This document shows positions 19,581 through 30,469 of a DNA stretch of 64,000 nucleotides, one piece after another. Every line of letters begins with the position of its first letter. Position 1 is the stretch's first letter. The translations under genes were made by a program, and so were the position numbers. Under the pieces are notes generated by a model. That model did not search any database and was not told the origin of the DNA. It saw only the letters and a program-made list of their open reading frames with translations. The DNA is from Serratia fonticola (lineage in GTDB: Bacteria > Pseudomonadota > Gammaproteobacteria > Enterobacterales > Enterobacteriaceae), in assembly GCF_001006005.1 (NCBI RefSeq), contig NZ_CP011254.1:1054001-1118000 (forward strand). Direction: 5' to 3'.

Positions 19581-19692
19581 AATTTTGTACCACCTGCTCT
19601 ACCAGAACGCTAAAAACCAATACGCAGGTTAATGATTTCCCTGGTGTTGGCGCAATATTCGCGCACCCCGGCCTCGGCTGGGGTCATTTTTT
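19581..19692 (+). ncRNA. arcZ: Hfq-dependent small RNA ArcZ
   Basis: ArcZ (formerly RyhA/SraH) is an Hfq-binding RNA that activates rpoS translation and represses flhDC and other targets. Its processed 3' part is nearly identical to the E. coli RNA: TTTCCCTGGTGTTGGCGCA, then TTCGCGCACCCCGG, a GGGGTC closing stem and eight T residues (19687-19694). The location between elbB and arcB, opposite in strand to arcB, is the conserved one. The 5' end is estimated from a -10-like TATGAT at 19568-19573. The terminator overlaps the arcB 3' end on the other strand. Confidence 0.92.
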
Positions 19693-22023
19693 TTCAGCGT
19701 TCTCTACCCAAGCTCGCAGCACCGCCACGTCATTGCGCCATTCCTGCTTCAGCTCATCGACCCACTCTTGCACGTTGTCTTGCCAGGCTGGTAACGTTGG
19801 CGTCTGGATCTGCTGGGCCAGCTGTTGCAGATGTTTTAGCCCGACGGAGCCAGCGGCACCCTTGATTTTGTGCCCTTCTTCGGTGATCCCTTTCTCATCC
19901 TTCGCGGTCATGTTGGAATCCAGCACCGCCAGATACCCCGGCATCACCTGTTCAAACATCGCCAGGCTCTGATGGATCAACTGCGGCCCCACCAGATCCA
20001 TGTACTGCTCCAGCATTGCGGTATCCAATAACGATTCATTAATCTGCATCGACTTTTGCTCCGTTTTCTTTGTGGTATGTTGGGGTTGATGATCCCAGTA
20101 ATGTTTGATCATCTTGGTCAAGGCCGGTACCGACAACGGCTTGCTCAGCACATCGTCCATACCCGCTTCAAGATACTCTTTCTTGTCTTTCAGGACATTA
20201 GCTGTCAACGCAATCAACGGCGGCAAGGAGCGGCCCGCATAACGCTCGCGCAGCTCACGGGCGATATCCAGCCCGCTCATGTCCGGCAGTTGAATATCCA
20301 ACAGGGCCAGATCGAACTCGTCCGGGTCGAACATCGCTAACGCATCACGGCCGTTCATGGCCACCGCAACGCTGTTGCCCAGCTTCTCCAATACCGAACG
20401 GGCCACGATCACGTTCAGTTCAATATCTTCCACCAGCAGGATATGCAACGCCGGTAGCGGCATTTCTTCCACCGCCTGGACCTCATTGACCACTTCCTCC
20501 ACCGCTGGCGCCTTGATGGTCAAGGTGAAGCAAGAACCGTGCCCTTGCGCGCTGTTAACCGTGATATCCCCGCCCATACTCTGCGCCAGCCGTTTGGAGA
20601 CCGCCAGGCCGATCCCGGTACCGGTCGCCGGACGCCCGCCGTTCTGGTCTTTGACCTGATAATACATGGCGAAAATCTTGTCTTGCTCATCCTGAGGGAT
20701 CCCCATGCCTGAGTCTTCAACCTCAAACACGATCTGTTCCTGCTCTTCACGCCTGACACGCACCACGATCTGGCCTTGCTGGGTGAACTTCACCGCATTG
20801 CCGATCAGGTTCCACAGGATCTGCCGCAGGCGTGTGCCGTCCGTAATGATTTTCTCCGGTAGCGGCAGCTCGGGTTCCATCACGAACTGTAGCCCTTTCG
20901 GCTGCACCAGCAGGCCAGAGAGGTTCTCCAGATCCGCCAGGAAGCTGGTAAAGTCGACCGGCTGATTGTCCAACTGGACCTTACGCCGCTCGAGTTTATC
21001 CATCTCGATGATGTCGTTGAAAATATTGCCCAGAGTGATGGCGCTGACGTGGATGGTTTTCAAATACTTCAGTTGCTCATCGTTCAGTTCGGTATCGAGC
21101 AGAATACGGCTCAGGCCGACGATGCCATTAAGCGGCGTACGAAGCTCGTGGCTGATCGTTGAAATAAAGGTGGTCTTCTCCCTGCTGGCATTCTCCAGCG
21201 CGTCCTGGTAGCGCTTACGCTCGGTTATATCGCGGCCAAAGCCCATCAGCCCGTGACGTTTGCCCACGCGGTCGTAAAACGGCACCTTGCGCAGTTCAAA
21301 ACAGGCTTTGCGACCGTCTGGGTACACCAGCCATTGTTCATAGGTCAGGGAGACGTTGTGGCGGAATACTTTCTCATCGGTTTCGATGACTTTTTCGGCG
21401 ATCTCTTTGCTGTAGACATCAAAGGGGGTCAGGCCGATCAGCTGTTTTTCACTCTTGCCGGTCAGCAGCTCCATCGCCCGGTTGCAGCCGGAAAACTCTT
21501 TTTCTTCGTTGCGGTAGTAAACCAGATCGGGGGAGGCATCGAGGAAAGAGCGTAGCAATGCCGATTGTTGGCCCAACTCCACCTGTGCCTGTTCGCGCTG
21601 CTCCATCTCTTCGGTCAGCTTATCCATCACCTGTTGGCGATCTTGCTCCGCCTTGATACGGTCGGCAATTTCCTGATTGAGCTGGCTGATGTTCTCTTGC
21701 ATCTGTTGGTTCAGCGCGAGATCGCGATTGCGCATCTCCTCAAGCTTATCCACCAGCCGAGCCAGGCGCTGGCGCGACTCTTCCAGTTGCTCCACCACCA
21801 CCGAAAGGAAATAAACCGCCCACGGCGTGATCAGCAGACCGAAGAAGATGGAGCGCACCACGTCGATGCTTTCCACTTCACCACGCAGCAGCATGGTGAC
21901 CGCCATCTGCACCACCATCGCCAGTATCACCAGCGCTGAAGCCAGCAACAGTGAAAAGCGCACCAGCCCCAGTTTTACCATCAAATCAACGTAGTACTGG
22001 GCTAACACCCGGATTTGCTTCAT
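19684..22023 (-). CDS. arcB: Aerobic respiration control sensor kinase ArcB
   Basis: ArcB is the inner-membrane tripartite sensor that reads the quinone redox state and phosphorylates ArcA. From the ATG at 22023 it is 779 residues (778 in E. coli); the frame is open to 22122, but that leader is not family-like. In order: two membrane segments in the first 80 residues, a coiled-coil linker, a PAS domain, a HisKA/HATPase module with SHELRTPLNG, a receiver domain with LLDIQLPDMSG, and an HPt domain with EGHKIKGAAGS. All phospho-acceptors of the relay are present. Its 3' end is covered by the antisense ArcZ terminator. Confidence 0.96.
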   Translation of the reverse strand: MKQIRVLAQYYVDLMVKLGLVRFSLLLASALVILAMVVQMAVTMLLRGEVESIDVVRSIFFGLLITPWAVYFLSVVVEQLEESRQRLARLVDKLEEMRNRDLALNQQMQENISQLNQEIADRIKAEQDRQQVMDKLTEEMEQREQAQVELGQQSALLRSFLDASPDLVYYRNEEKEFSGCNRAMELLTGKSEKQLIGLTPFDVYSKEIAEKVIETDEKVFRHNVSLTYEQWLVYPDGRKACFELRKVPFYDRVGKRHGLMGFGRDITERKRYQDALENASREKTTFISTISHELRTPLNGIVGLSRILLDTELNDEQLKYLKTIHVSAITLGNIFNDIIEMDKLERRKVQLDNQPVDFTSFLADLENLSGLLVQPKGLQFVMEPELPLPEKIITDGTRLRQILWNLIGNAVKFTQQGQIVVRVRREEQEQIVFEVEDSGMGIPQDEQDKIFAMYYQVKDQNGGRPATGTGIGLAVSKRLAQSMGGDITVNSAQGHGSCFTLTIKAPAVEEVVNEVQAVEEMPLPALHILLVEDIELNVIVARSVLEKLGNSVAVAMNGRDALAMFDPDEFDLALLDIQLPDMSGLDIARELRERYAGRSLPPLIALTANVLKDKKEYLEAGMDDVLSKPLSVPALTKMIKHYWDHQPQHTTKKTEQKSMQINESLLDTAMLEQYMDLVGPQLIHQSLAMFEQVMPGYLAVLDSNMTAKDEKGITEEGHKIKGAAGSVGLKHLQQLAQQIQTPTLPAWQDNVQEWVDELKQEWRNDVAVLRAWVENAEKK

Positions 22024-22137
22024 GAGCCATTCCCAACAGACATAATCTCTCAAATCATACCGTAAAATACGGTCAAGATAAGAAACCTTACTGTGAACTG
22101 TGGGAATGGTTGCAATTCGCAACCTGAGAACGGGGTT

Positions 22138-23064
22138 TTAAGGCAGGTATTGCTGGTCTGTGGCCAAAGCCGAACCCTGGCCACCATGCCGCTGAAGATA
22201 GCCGCCGACGGCCTGCATGCCGTTCCAACGGTTTTCGCACCATAATGGTGCCAACAGGGTGGGGCGACGGGCGCTGGCCGAGATGCGGTGGTAGATAATC
22301 TCCTTCGGCGTATGGCGGATCATTTCCCCGGCGCTGAATGCGTAATCCTCCAGCGACAGCTCGGGCAAACGCCCTGCCTGCCAGGCTCGCGCCATGGTGC
22401 TACCGGTGACGATATGCAGCGGGTGCAGTTTGATGCCGTCTACCCCGCTCTCAGCCACCGCTTGCAGCGTGGCCAAATGGTGTTGATGAGTCTCTCCGGG
22501 CAGGCCAACGATCAGATGGCTGCATACCTTCAGGCCGCGTTCCCGCGCCAGACGGCTGGTCTGCTGGTAACAGGAGAAGTCGTGGCCACGGTTGATGCGC
22601 TTTAGTGTTTTATCGTGCGCCGTTTGCAGCCCCAGCTCCAGCCACACCTCGAAGCCCTGTTCACGGTAGCCTGCCAGCAGATCGAGCGCCGCTTCCGGCA
22701 CGCAATCTGGCCGGGTGCCGACACAGATGCCTACCATCTCAGCCTGCGTCAGCGCCTGTTGGTACATGTTGGCCAACAGTTCAACTTCGGCATAGGTGCT
22801 GGTATAGGCCTGGAAATAGGCCAGATAGCGCTTGGCCCGGTTAACCTTCTGCGCCTGAATGGCCAGTTGCTCCGCAATGCTTTGCTGCTGCATCTGTTCA
22901 TCGGCAAAAGAGGCCACGTTGCAGAAAGTACAGCCGCCGCGCCCCAGCGTGCCGTCGCGGTTTGGGCAGCTAAACCCACCGTGCAGCGTGAGTTTGTGGA
23001 TCTTCTCCCCATAACGGCGCTGAAGATCGCTACCAAACATATTGACTAATTGCGGCAACTGCAT
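22138..23064 (-). CDS. yhcC: Radical SAM family protein YhcC
   Basis: YhcC is a radical-SAM protein of unproven function conserved beside arcB and gltB. The product is 308 residues (309 in E. coli). The cysteine-rich segment GGFSCPNRDGTLGRGGCTFC near residues 29-48 supplies the iron-sulfur ligands, and WLELGLQTAHDKTLKRINR in the middle is typical of the family. It is transcribed away from gltB and upstream of arcB on the same strand, 114 bp apart. Confidence 0.92.
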   Translation of the reverse strand: MQLPQLVNMFGSDLQRRYGEKIHKLTLHGGFSCPNRDGTLGRGGCTFCNVASFADEQMQQQSIAEQLAIQAQKVNRAKRYLAYFQAYTSTYAEVELLANMYQQALTQAEMVGICVGTRPDCVPEAALDLLAGYREQGFEVWLELGLQTAHDKTLKRINRGHDFSCYQQTSRLARERGLKVCSHLIVGLPGETHQHHLATLQAVAESGVDGIKLHPLHIVTGSTMARAWQAGRLPELSLEDYAFSAGEMIRHTPKEIIYHRISASARRPTLLAPLWCENRWNGMQAVGGYLQRHGGQGSALATDQQYLP

Positions 23065-23759
23065 AATCTTGGTGTCTCTCTGTGTTTGAAGGCCGTTATG
23101 CTAATAAGAAACGGCTTTTCCCGCGATGACAGGGATCAACGCTTTTCCCCAAAGGCCGCCGAAGGCATAACTATTCATTATTAGTGCAAATAAAATCATT
23201 TTTATCTCGATGAAAGTTTCTAATCCTCAGCGCACTGTTAACAGCTTTATGACAAAGCGATGAAAAATAGTTATAAACAACAATAAATATAAATTTCCCA
23301 GCATAAAATTCCGACATTGCCGCCAGCACTAGCATGGTGCAGAGATTCAGGCATTGCACTATAGTGAGACAGCTCACATTTTTGCGGCACTCCCCCTGCC
23401 TTTCCATCGAGCCGAAATCGTCTGAAAAAACTTATTTTTCATCATCATAAACCTCATGCAAGCCATCGAAATCCCTGTTAAGCCCATATTTGACCTGCGT
23501 ATTCTTTCTCGCTAAGTTGGAGGTCCGCTGGAAGCTTTCTGGACGGGCAAACGTCTCGTCATAATTATGCAGTAATTTAAGACTCCCTCTTAAAACAAGT
23601 CATTTACCACTTGTGAGAACCGTCACGAGAGGCCATTGATGGAGGGCGGAAAAGCAGATTGGCGATATTAACCTTGCTGATTGGACTTCTGCCTGAAATT
23701 GAGCAGGCCCTTCGCAGTGGGTTGTAAGAGTCACACAGAGCCTGGGGAGGTTCACTGAT
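23065..23759. promoter_or_regulatory. Divergent yhcC-gltB control region with long gltB leader
   Basis: This 695-bp gap lies between the yhcC and gltB starts. It is AT-rich at 23160-23330 and contains a good CRP-like site at 23363-23378. In E. coli gltBD is controlled by Lrp, IHF, CRP and ArgR and has a long leader, so a large region is expected. A 78-codon minus-strand ORF at 23171-23407 has no ribosome site or family resemblance and I do not call it. No promoter boxes could be fixed. Confidence 0.6.
23363..23378. promoter_or_regulatory. Candidate CRP site upstream of gltB
   Basis: AGTGA-GACAGC-TCACA matches 9 of 10 conserved CRP positions. It is about 380 bp before the gltB start. CRP control of gltBD is known in E. 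coli. This is a pattern match only. Confidence 0.5.
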
Positions 23760-26700
23760 ATGCTGTACGATAAATCCCATGAGAGGGACAACTGTGGTTT
23801 CGGCCTGATCGCCCACATAGAAGGCGAACCTAGCCACAAAGTGGTGAGGACCGCTATTCACGCACTGGCCCGTATGCAACACCGTGGTGCAATTCTTGCT
23901 GACGGCAAGACTGGCGACGGTTGCGGCCTGTTATTGCAAAAGCCCGATCGCTTTTTCCGCATGGTGGCGGAAGAGCGCGGCTGGCGTTTAGCCAAGAACT
24001 ACGCCGTTGGCATGATGTTCCTCAGCCAGAACGAAGAGGAAGCCCGTGCCAGCCGCCGCATTGTTGAAGAAGAGCTGCAGAACGAAACGCTGTCGATCGT
24101 CGGCTGGCGCGAAGTTCCTACCAACCCGGACGTTCTGGGTGAGATCGCCCTCTCTTCCCTGCCGCGTATTGAACAGATTTTCGTGAACGCCCCTGCGGGC
24201 TGGCGTCCACGTGATATGGAACGCCGCCTGTTTGTGGCCCGTCGCCGTATCGAGAAGCGCGTCCAGGACGACAGCTTCTATGTGTGCAGTTTCTCCAACC
24301 TGGTGACGATCTACAAAGGTCTGTGCATGCCAGCCGATCTGCCACGCTTCTATCTGGATCTGGCCGATCTGCGGCTGGAATCGGCCATCTGCCTGTTCCA
24401 CCAGCGCTTCTCAACCAATACCGTGCCGCGCTGGCCTTTGGCACAGCCGTTCCGCTATCTGGCGCACAACGGTGAGATCAACACCATCACCGGTAACCGC
24501 CAGTGGGCACGTGCGCGTACCTACAAGTTCCAGACCCCGCTGATCCCGGATTTGCAGGCCGCCGCACCTTTCGTTAACGAAACCGGCTCCGACTCCAGCT
24601 CACTGGATAACATGCTGGAGCTGTTGCTGGCAGGCGGTATGGATCTGATCCGTGCCATGCGTTTGCTGGTGCCACCAGCCTGGCAGAACAACCCGGATAT
24701 GGACACCGATCTGCGCGCCTTCTTTGACTTCAACTCGATGCACATGGAGCCGTGGGACGGCCCGGCAGGCATCGTGATGTCCGATGGCCGCTACGCCGCC
24801 TGTAACCTGGACCGTAACGGTCTGCGTCCGGCGCGCTACGTCATCACCAAAGACAAGCTGATCACCTGTGCCTCAGAAGTCGGCATCTGGGATTACCAGC
24901 CGGATGAAGTCATCGAAAAAGGCCGCGTTGGGCCTGGCGAGCTGATGGTGATCGACACCCGCAGCGGCAAGATCCTGCACTCCGCCGAAACCGACAACGA
25001 CCTGAAAAGCCGCCACCCGTATAAAGAGTGGATGGAGAAGAACGTTAAGCGTCTGGTGCCGTTCGAAGACCTGCCGGAAGATCAGGTGGGTAGCCGCGAG
25101 CTGGATGACGCCACGCTGGAAACCTACCAGAAGCAGTTCGGCTACAGCAGCGAAGAGCTAGACCAGGTGATCCGCGTACTGGGCGAGATCGGCCAGGAAG
25201 CCACCGGTTCGATGGGTGACGATACCCCGTTCGCCGTGCTTTCCAGCCGTCCGCGCATTATTTATGACTACTTCCGCCAGCAGTTCGCTCAGGTCACCAA
25301 CCCGCCGATCGATCCGCTGCGTGAAGCCCACGTCATGTCTCTGGCCACCAGCATCGGCCGCGAGATGAACGTATTCTGCGAAGCCGAAGGCCAGGCTCAC
25401 CGCCTGAGCTTCAAATCGCCAATCCTGCTGTATTCAGACTTCAAGCAGCTCACGACGCTGGAAGGCGAATATTACCGTGCCGACACCCTCGATCTGACCT
25501 TCGATCCGGCGGAGCAGGATCTGGAGCAGACCATCCATGCCCTGTGCGACGAAGCGGAACGCAAAGTCCGTGACGGCGCAGTGTTGCTGGTCCTGTCCGA
25601 CCGTGCCATCAGCAACCAGCGTTTGCCGGTACCGGCGCCAATGGCGGTGGGGGCAATCCAGACCCGCCTGGTGGACAAGAACCTGCGCTGCGATGCCAAC
25701 ATCATCGTTGAAACCGCCAGCGCCCGCGACCCGCATCACTTCGCCGTGTTGCTGGGCTTTGGTGCCACCGCCGTCTACCCGTATCTGGCCTACGAAACGC
25801 TGGCCAAGCTGGTCGACAGCCAGGCGATCGACAAGAAATACCGCGACGTGATGCTCAACTACCGCAACGGCATCAATAAAGGGCTGTACAAGATCATGTC
25901 CAAAATGGGCATCTCGACTATCGCCTCTTACCGCTGTTCCAAACTGTTTGAAGCCGTTGGCCTGCACCGTGACCTGTCCGATCTCTGTTTCCAGGGCGTG
26001 GTCAGCCGCATCGGCGGTGCCAGCTTCAGCGACTTCCAGCAGGATCTGCAAAACCTGTCCAAACGCGCCTGGCTGAAACGCAAGCCGCTGGATCAAGGTG
26101 GCCTGCTGAAGTTCGTCCACAATGGTGAATACCATGCGTATAACCCAGACGTGGTGAACTCGCTGCAAAAAGCGGTGCACAGCGGTGAATACAGCGATTA
26201 CCAGGCTTATGCCAAGCTGGTGAATGAGCGCCCGATTGCCACACTGCGCGATCTGCTGGCGATCACACCGAAAGGCACGCCGATCCCGGTCGATCAAGTT
26301 GAGCCAGCCGAATCGCTGTTCAAACGCTTCGATACCGCCGCCATGTCCATCGGGGCACTCAGCCCGGAAGCCCATGAGTCGCTGGCGATTGCCATGAACA
26401 GCCTGGGCGGTTTCTCCAACTCCGGTGAAGGCGGTGAAGATCCGGCGCGCTACGGCACCAACAAGGTGTCCCGTATCAAGCAGGTGGCCTCTGGCCGCTT
26501 CGGCGTGACGCCAGCCTATCTGGTGAACGCCGACGTGATCCAGATTAAGGTCGCCCAAGGTGCCAAGCCGGGCGAAGGCGGTCAGTTGCCTGGCGATAAG
26601 GTCACGCCGTATATCGCCAAACTGCGTTATTCGGTGCCGGGCGTTACCCTAATCTCGCCTCCACCGCATCACGATATCTATTCGATTGAAGATCTGGCAC

Positions 26701-28220
26701 AGCTGATTTTCGATCTGAAACAGGTGAACCCGAAAGCGATGATTTCGGTGAAGCTGGTTTCCGAGCCGGGCGTGGGCACCATTGCCACCGGCGTAGCGAA
26801 AGCCTATGCCGACCTGATCACCATTGCCGGTTACGACGGCGGCACCGGTGCAAGCCCGTTATCTTCAGTTAAATATGCTGGCTGCCCATGGGAGCTTGGC
26901 CTGGTGGAAACTCAGCAGGCACTGGTGGCCAACGGCCTGCGCCACAAGATCCGCCTGCAGGTGGATGGTGGCCTGAAAACCGGTGTCGACATTGTAAAAG
27001 CTGCCATTCTGGGTGCAGAGAGCTTCGGCTTCGGCACCGGTCCGATGGTGGCGCTGGGCTGTAAATACCTGCGTATCTGCCACTTGAACAACTGCGCGAC
27101 CGGCGTAGCAACTCAAGATGAAAAACTGCGCCGCGATCACTATCACGGCCTGCCAGAGCGTGTGACCAACTACTTCCAGTTTATCGCTCGGGAAACCCGC
27201 GAGATCATGGCTACGTTGGGTGTCAGCCAACTGGTCGATCTGATTGGCCGCACCGAGTTCCTGACCGAGCTCGACGGGATCTCCGCCAAGCAGAACAAGC
27301 TGGATCTGTCGCCGTTGCTGAAAACCGCCACGCCACACGCGGGCAAAGCCCTGCACTGTACCGAAAGCAGCAACCCGCCGTTCGATCAGGGCGTGCTGAA
27401 CAAGGAATTGATGGCACAGGCGCAACCGCACATCGAGGCCAAGCACAGCAAGACCTTCTATTTCGATATTCGTAACACCGATCGTTCCGTCGGCGCGACC
27501 TTGTCAGGGGCCATTGCCACACTGCATGGCGACCAAGGGATGGCAGCCGATCCGATCAAGGCGCATTTCTCCGGTACCGCAGGCCAGAGCTTCGGCGTAT
27601 GGAATGCCGGCGGCGTTGAGCTGACCCTGACCGGCGATGCCAACGACTACGTTGGTAAAGGGATGGCCGGTGGCCGTATCGCCGTGCGTCCTCCGGTGGG
27701 CTCTGCCTTCCGCAGCCACGAGGCCAGCATCATCGGCAACACCTGTCTGTATGGCGCAACCGGTGGCAAGCTGTTCGCCGCAGGCCGTGCCGGGGAGCGT
27801 TTCGCCGTGCGTAACTCCGGGGCAATTACCGTGGTTGAAGGCATTGGCGATAACGGCTGTGAATACATGACCGGTGGCATCGTCTGCGTCTTGGGCAAGA
27901 CCGGCATCAACTTTGGTGCGGGCATGACCGGCGGCTTCGCCTATGTACTGGATGAAGACGGCGAGTTCCGCAAACGCGTCAACCCGGAACTGGTGGAAGT
28001 GCTGGACGTCGATCAACTGGCGATCCATGAAGAGCACCTGCGTGGTTTGATCACCGAGCATGTGCAACTGACCGGTTCATCACGGGCAGAAGAGATCTTG
28101 GCTAACTGGCCGGTATGGGCGCCGAAGTTTGCGCTGGTCAAACCGAAGTCCAGTGATGTCAAAGCATTGTTGGGTCACCGTAGTCGTTCCGCAGCCGAGC
28201 TGCGGGTTCAGGCGCAGTAA
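23760..28220 (+). CDS. gltB: Glutamate synthase (NADPH) large subunit
   Basis: GltB makes glutamate from 2-oxoglutarate and glutamine; ammonia released at the N-terminal site is channelled to the FMN site. The product is 1486 residues, matching E. coli. The catalytic N-terminal cysteine is residue 12 in RDNCGFG, exposed after removal of an 11-residue propeptide. The central FMN domain is marked by SNSGEGGEDPARYG and AGYDGGTGASPLSS. A 3Fe-4S site shows three cysteines in CKYLRICHLNNC. The C-terminal beta-helix is glycine-rich. GGGAGG lies 8 nt before the start. gltD follows after 11 bp. Confidence 0.97.
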   Translation: MLYDKSHERDNCGFGLIAHIEGEPSHKVVRTAIHALARMQHRGAILADGKTGDGCGLLLQKPDRFFRMVAEERGWRLAKNYAVGMMFLSQNEEEARASRRIVEEELQNETLSIVGWREVPTNPDVLGEIALSSLPRIEQIFVNAPAGWRPRDMERRLFVARRRIEKRVQDDSFYVCSFSNLVTIYKGLCMPADLPRFYLDLADLRLESAICLFHQRFSTNTVPRWPLAQPFRYLAHNGEINTITGNRQWARARTYKFQTPLIPDLQAAAPFVNETGSDSSSLDNMLELLLAGGMDLIRAMRLLVPPAWQNNPDMDTDLRAFFDFNSMHMEPWDGPAGIVMSDGRYAACNLDRNGLRPARYVITKDKLITCASEVGIWDYQPDEVIEKGRVGPGELMVIDTRSGKILHSAETDNDLKSRHPYKEWMEKNVKRLVPFEDLPEDQVGSRELDDATLETYQKQFGYSSEELDQVIRVLGEIGQEATGSMGDDTPFAVLSSRPRIIYDYFRQQFAQVTNPPIDPLREAHVMSLATSIGREMNVFCEAEGQAHRLSFKSPILLYSDFKQLTTLEGEYYRADTLDLTFDPAEQDLEQTIHALCDEAERKVRDGAVLLVLSDRAISNQRLPVPAPMAVGAIQTRLVDKNLRCDANIIVETASARDPHHFAVLLGFGATAVYPYLAYETLAKLVDSQAIDKKYRDVMLNYRNGINKGLYKIMSKMGISTIASYRCSKLFEAVGLHRDLSDLCFQGVVSRIGGASFSDFQQDLQNLSKRAWLKRKPLDQGGLLKFVHNGEYHAYNPDVVNSLQKAVHSGEYSDYQAYAKLVNERPIATLRDLLAITPKGTPIPVDQVEPAESLFKRFDTAAMSIGALSPEAHESLAIAMNSLGGFSNSGEGGEDPARYGTNKVSRIKQVASGRFGVTPAYLVNADVIQIKVAQGAKPGEGGQLPGDKVTPYIAKLRYSVPGVTLISPPPHHDIYSIEDLAQLIFDLKQVNPKAMISVKLVSEPGVGTIATGVAKAYADLITIAGYDGGTGASPLSSVKYAGCPWELGLVETQQALVANGLRHKIRLQVDGGLKTGVDIVKAAILGAESFGFGTGPMVALGCKYLRICHLNNCATGVATQDEKLRRDHYHGLPERVTNYFQFIARETREIMATLGVSQLVDLIGRTEFLTELDGISAKQNKLDLSPLLKTATPHAGKALHCTESSNPPFDQGVLNKELMAQAQPHIEAKHSKTFYFDIRNTDRSVGATLSGAIATLHGDQGMAADPIKAHFSGTAGQSFGVWNAGGVELTLTGDANDYVGKGMAGGRIAVRPPVGSAFRSHEASIIGNTCLYGATGGKLFAAGRAGERFAVRNSGAITVVEGIGDNGCEYMTGGIVCVLGKTGINFGAGMTGGFAYVLDEDGEFRKRVNPELVEVLDVDQLAIHEEHLRGLITEHVQLTGSSRAEEILANWPVWAPKFALVKPKSSDVKALLGHRSRSAAELRVQAQ

Positions 28221-28231
28221 GGGGTCATTGA

Positions 28232-29650
<1,419 letters not shown>

Positions 29651-29696
29651 TTTATATCGGTTGAGGGCTAGAGGTGGCGTCATGCTTCAGGTGATG

Positions 29697-29867
29697 CCCC
29701 TCACCCTAACCCTCTCCCACAGGGAGAGGGAACCGATCGAGTTCGCTAGTTTTTCTGCGTAATACCTTGCCTTGCTTGTTTTAATTCCCTACTTGCCAAA
29801 GTTGCACGGGCTGACTACGTGCTCCGGCCAGCCCCCTCGCCCTTTGGGAGAGGGTTGGGGTGAGGGG
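29697..29867 (+). repeat. REPIN/MITE-like palindromic element, copy C
   Basis: This 171-bp element starts CCCCTCACCCTAACCCTCTC and ends GAGAGGGTTGGGGTGAGGGG, near-perfect inverted ends. The left arm forms a hairpin around GGGAGAGGG. Its internal sequence aligns with copy A read on the minus strand, including CGATCGAGTTCGCTA and ACGGGCT. It lies between the convergent gltD and sspB. Confidence 0.85.
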
Positions 29868-29914
29868 AAACAACGACTCAGCGGCCTAGATATCCCCCCA
29901 ATCTACAGGCAATA

Positions 29915-29944
29915 AAAAAGGCGCAACCTGAGTTGCACCTTTTT
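29915..29944. terminator. Bidirectional terminator between gltD and sspB
   Basis: AAAAAGGCGCAAC pairs with GTTGCACCTTTTT (one mismatch) around the loop CTGA. T-runs occur on both strands, so it can end sspB transcription (17 bp after its stop) and gltD read-through. Confidence 0.85.
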
Positions 29945-29960
29945 CCCTGCCCGCCGTAGC

Positions 29961-30464
29961 TTACTTCACGACACGCAACGCCGGACGGCCACCACCGCGT
30001 GGCGGCTGTGGCGGTTCATCATCAGGGCCGTTGTCGTCTTCCAAGCTATCCTGACGATCGCTATCAACCACTGACATCAGACTACTCGTAGGGTTAGACA
30101 CCTCTTCCAGCCCCTCGAAAGCCCCTTCATCTTCATACTTGGCTTCCGGTTCAAACAGGGTACCAGCCCCGTTCTCCCGTGCATAAATCGCCAGCACGGC
30201 CGCCATTGGCACCAGCACCTGACGAGGTACGCCACCAAAGCGCGCGTTGAAGGTCACTTCGTCGTCGCCCAGTTGCAGGTTGCCTACGGCACGCGGAGCA
30301 ATGTTCAGCACAATCTGACCATCGCGTGCAAATTCCATCGGAACCTGCACGTCTGGGCGCATTACGTCTACGACCAGGTGCGGAGTCAGTTGGTTATCCA
30401 ACAGCCAGTCATAGAATGCCCGCAAAAGATAAGGACGGCGCGGGGTCATCTGAGACATATCCAT
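29961..30464 (-). CDS. sspB: ClpXP adaptor SspB
   Basis: SspB delivers ssrA-tagged proteins to the ClpXP protease and also helps release RseA fragments. The product is 167 residues (165 in E. coli). The folded N-terminal domain (MSQMTPRRPYLLRAFYDWL, ARFGGVPRQVLVP) is followed by an acidic flexible linker. The ClpX-binding tail RPALRVVK is at the extreme C-terminus. It lies 5 bp downstream of sspA in one operon. Confidence 0.96.
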   Translation of the reverse strand: MDMSQMTPRRPYLLRAFYDWLLDNQLTPHLVVDVMRPDVQVPMEFARDGQIVLNIAPRAVGNLQLGDDEVTFNARFGGVPRQVLVPMAAVLAIYARENGAGTLFEPEAKYEDEGAFEGLEEVSNPTSSLMSVVDSDRQDSLEDDNGPDDEPPQPPRGGGRPALRVVK

Positions 30465-30469
30465 GATGC

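Noticed and set aside
23171..23407. 78-codon minus-strand ORF upstream of gltB
   Set aside because: No ribosome site, odd composition, and it covers the CRP-like site and AT-rich control region.
25434..26558. 374-codon minus-strand ORF opposite gltB
   Set aside because: It is produced by the codon bias of gltB on the other strand; composition is unlike a real protein.
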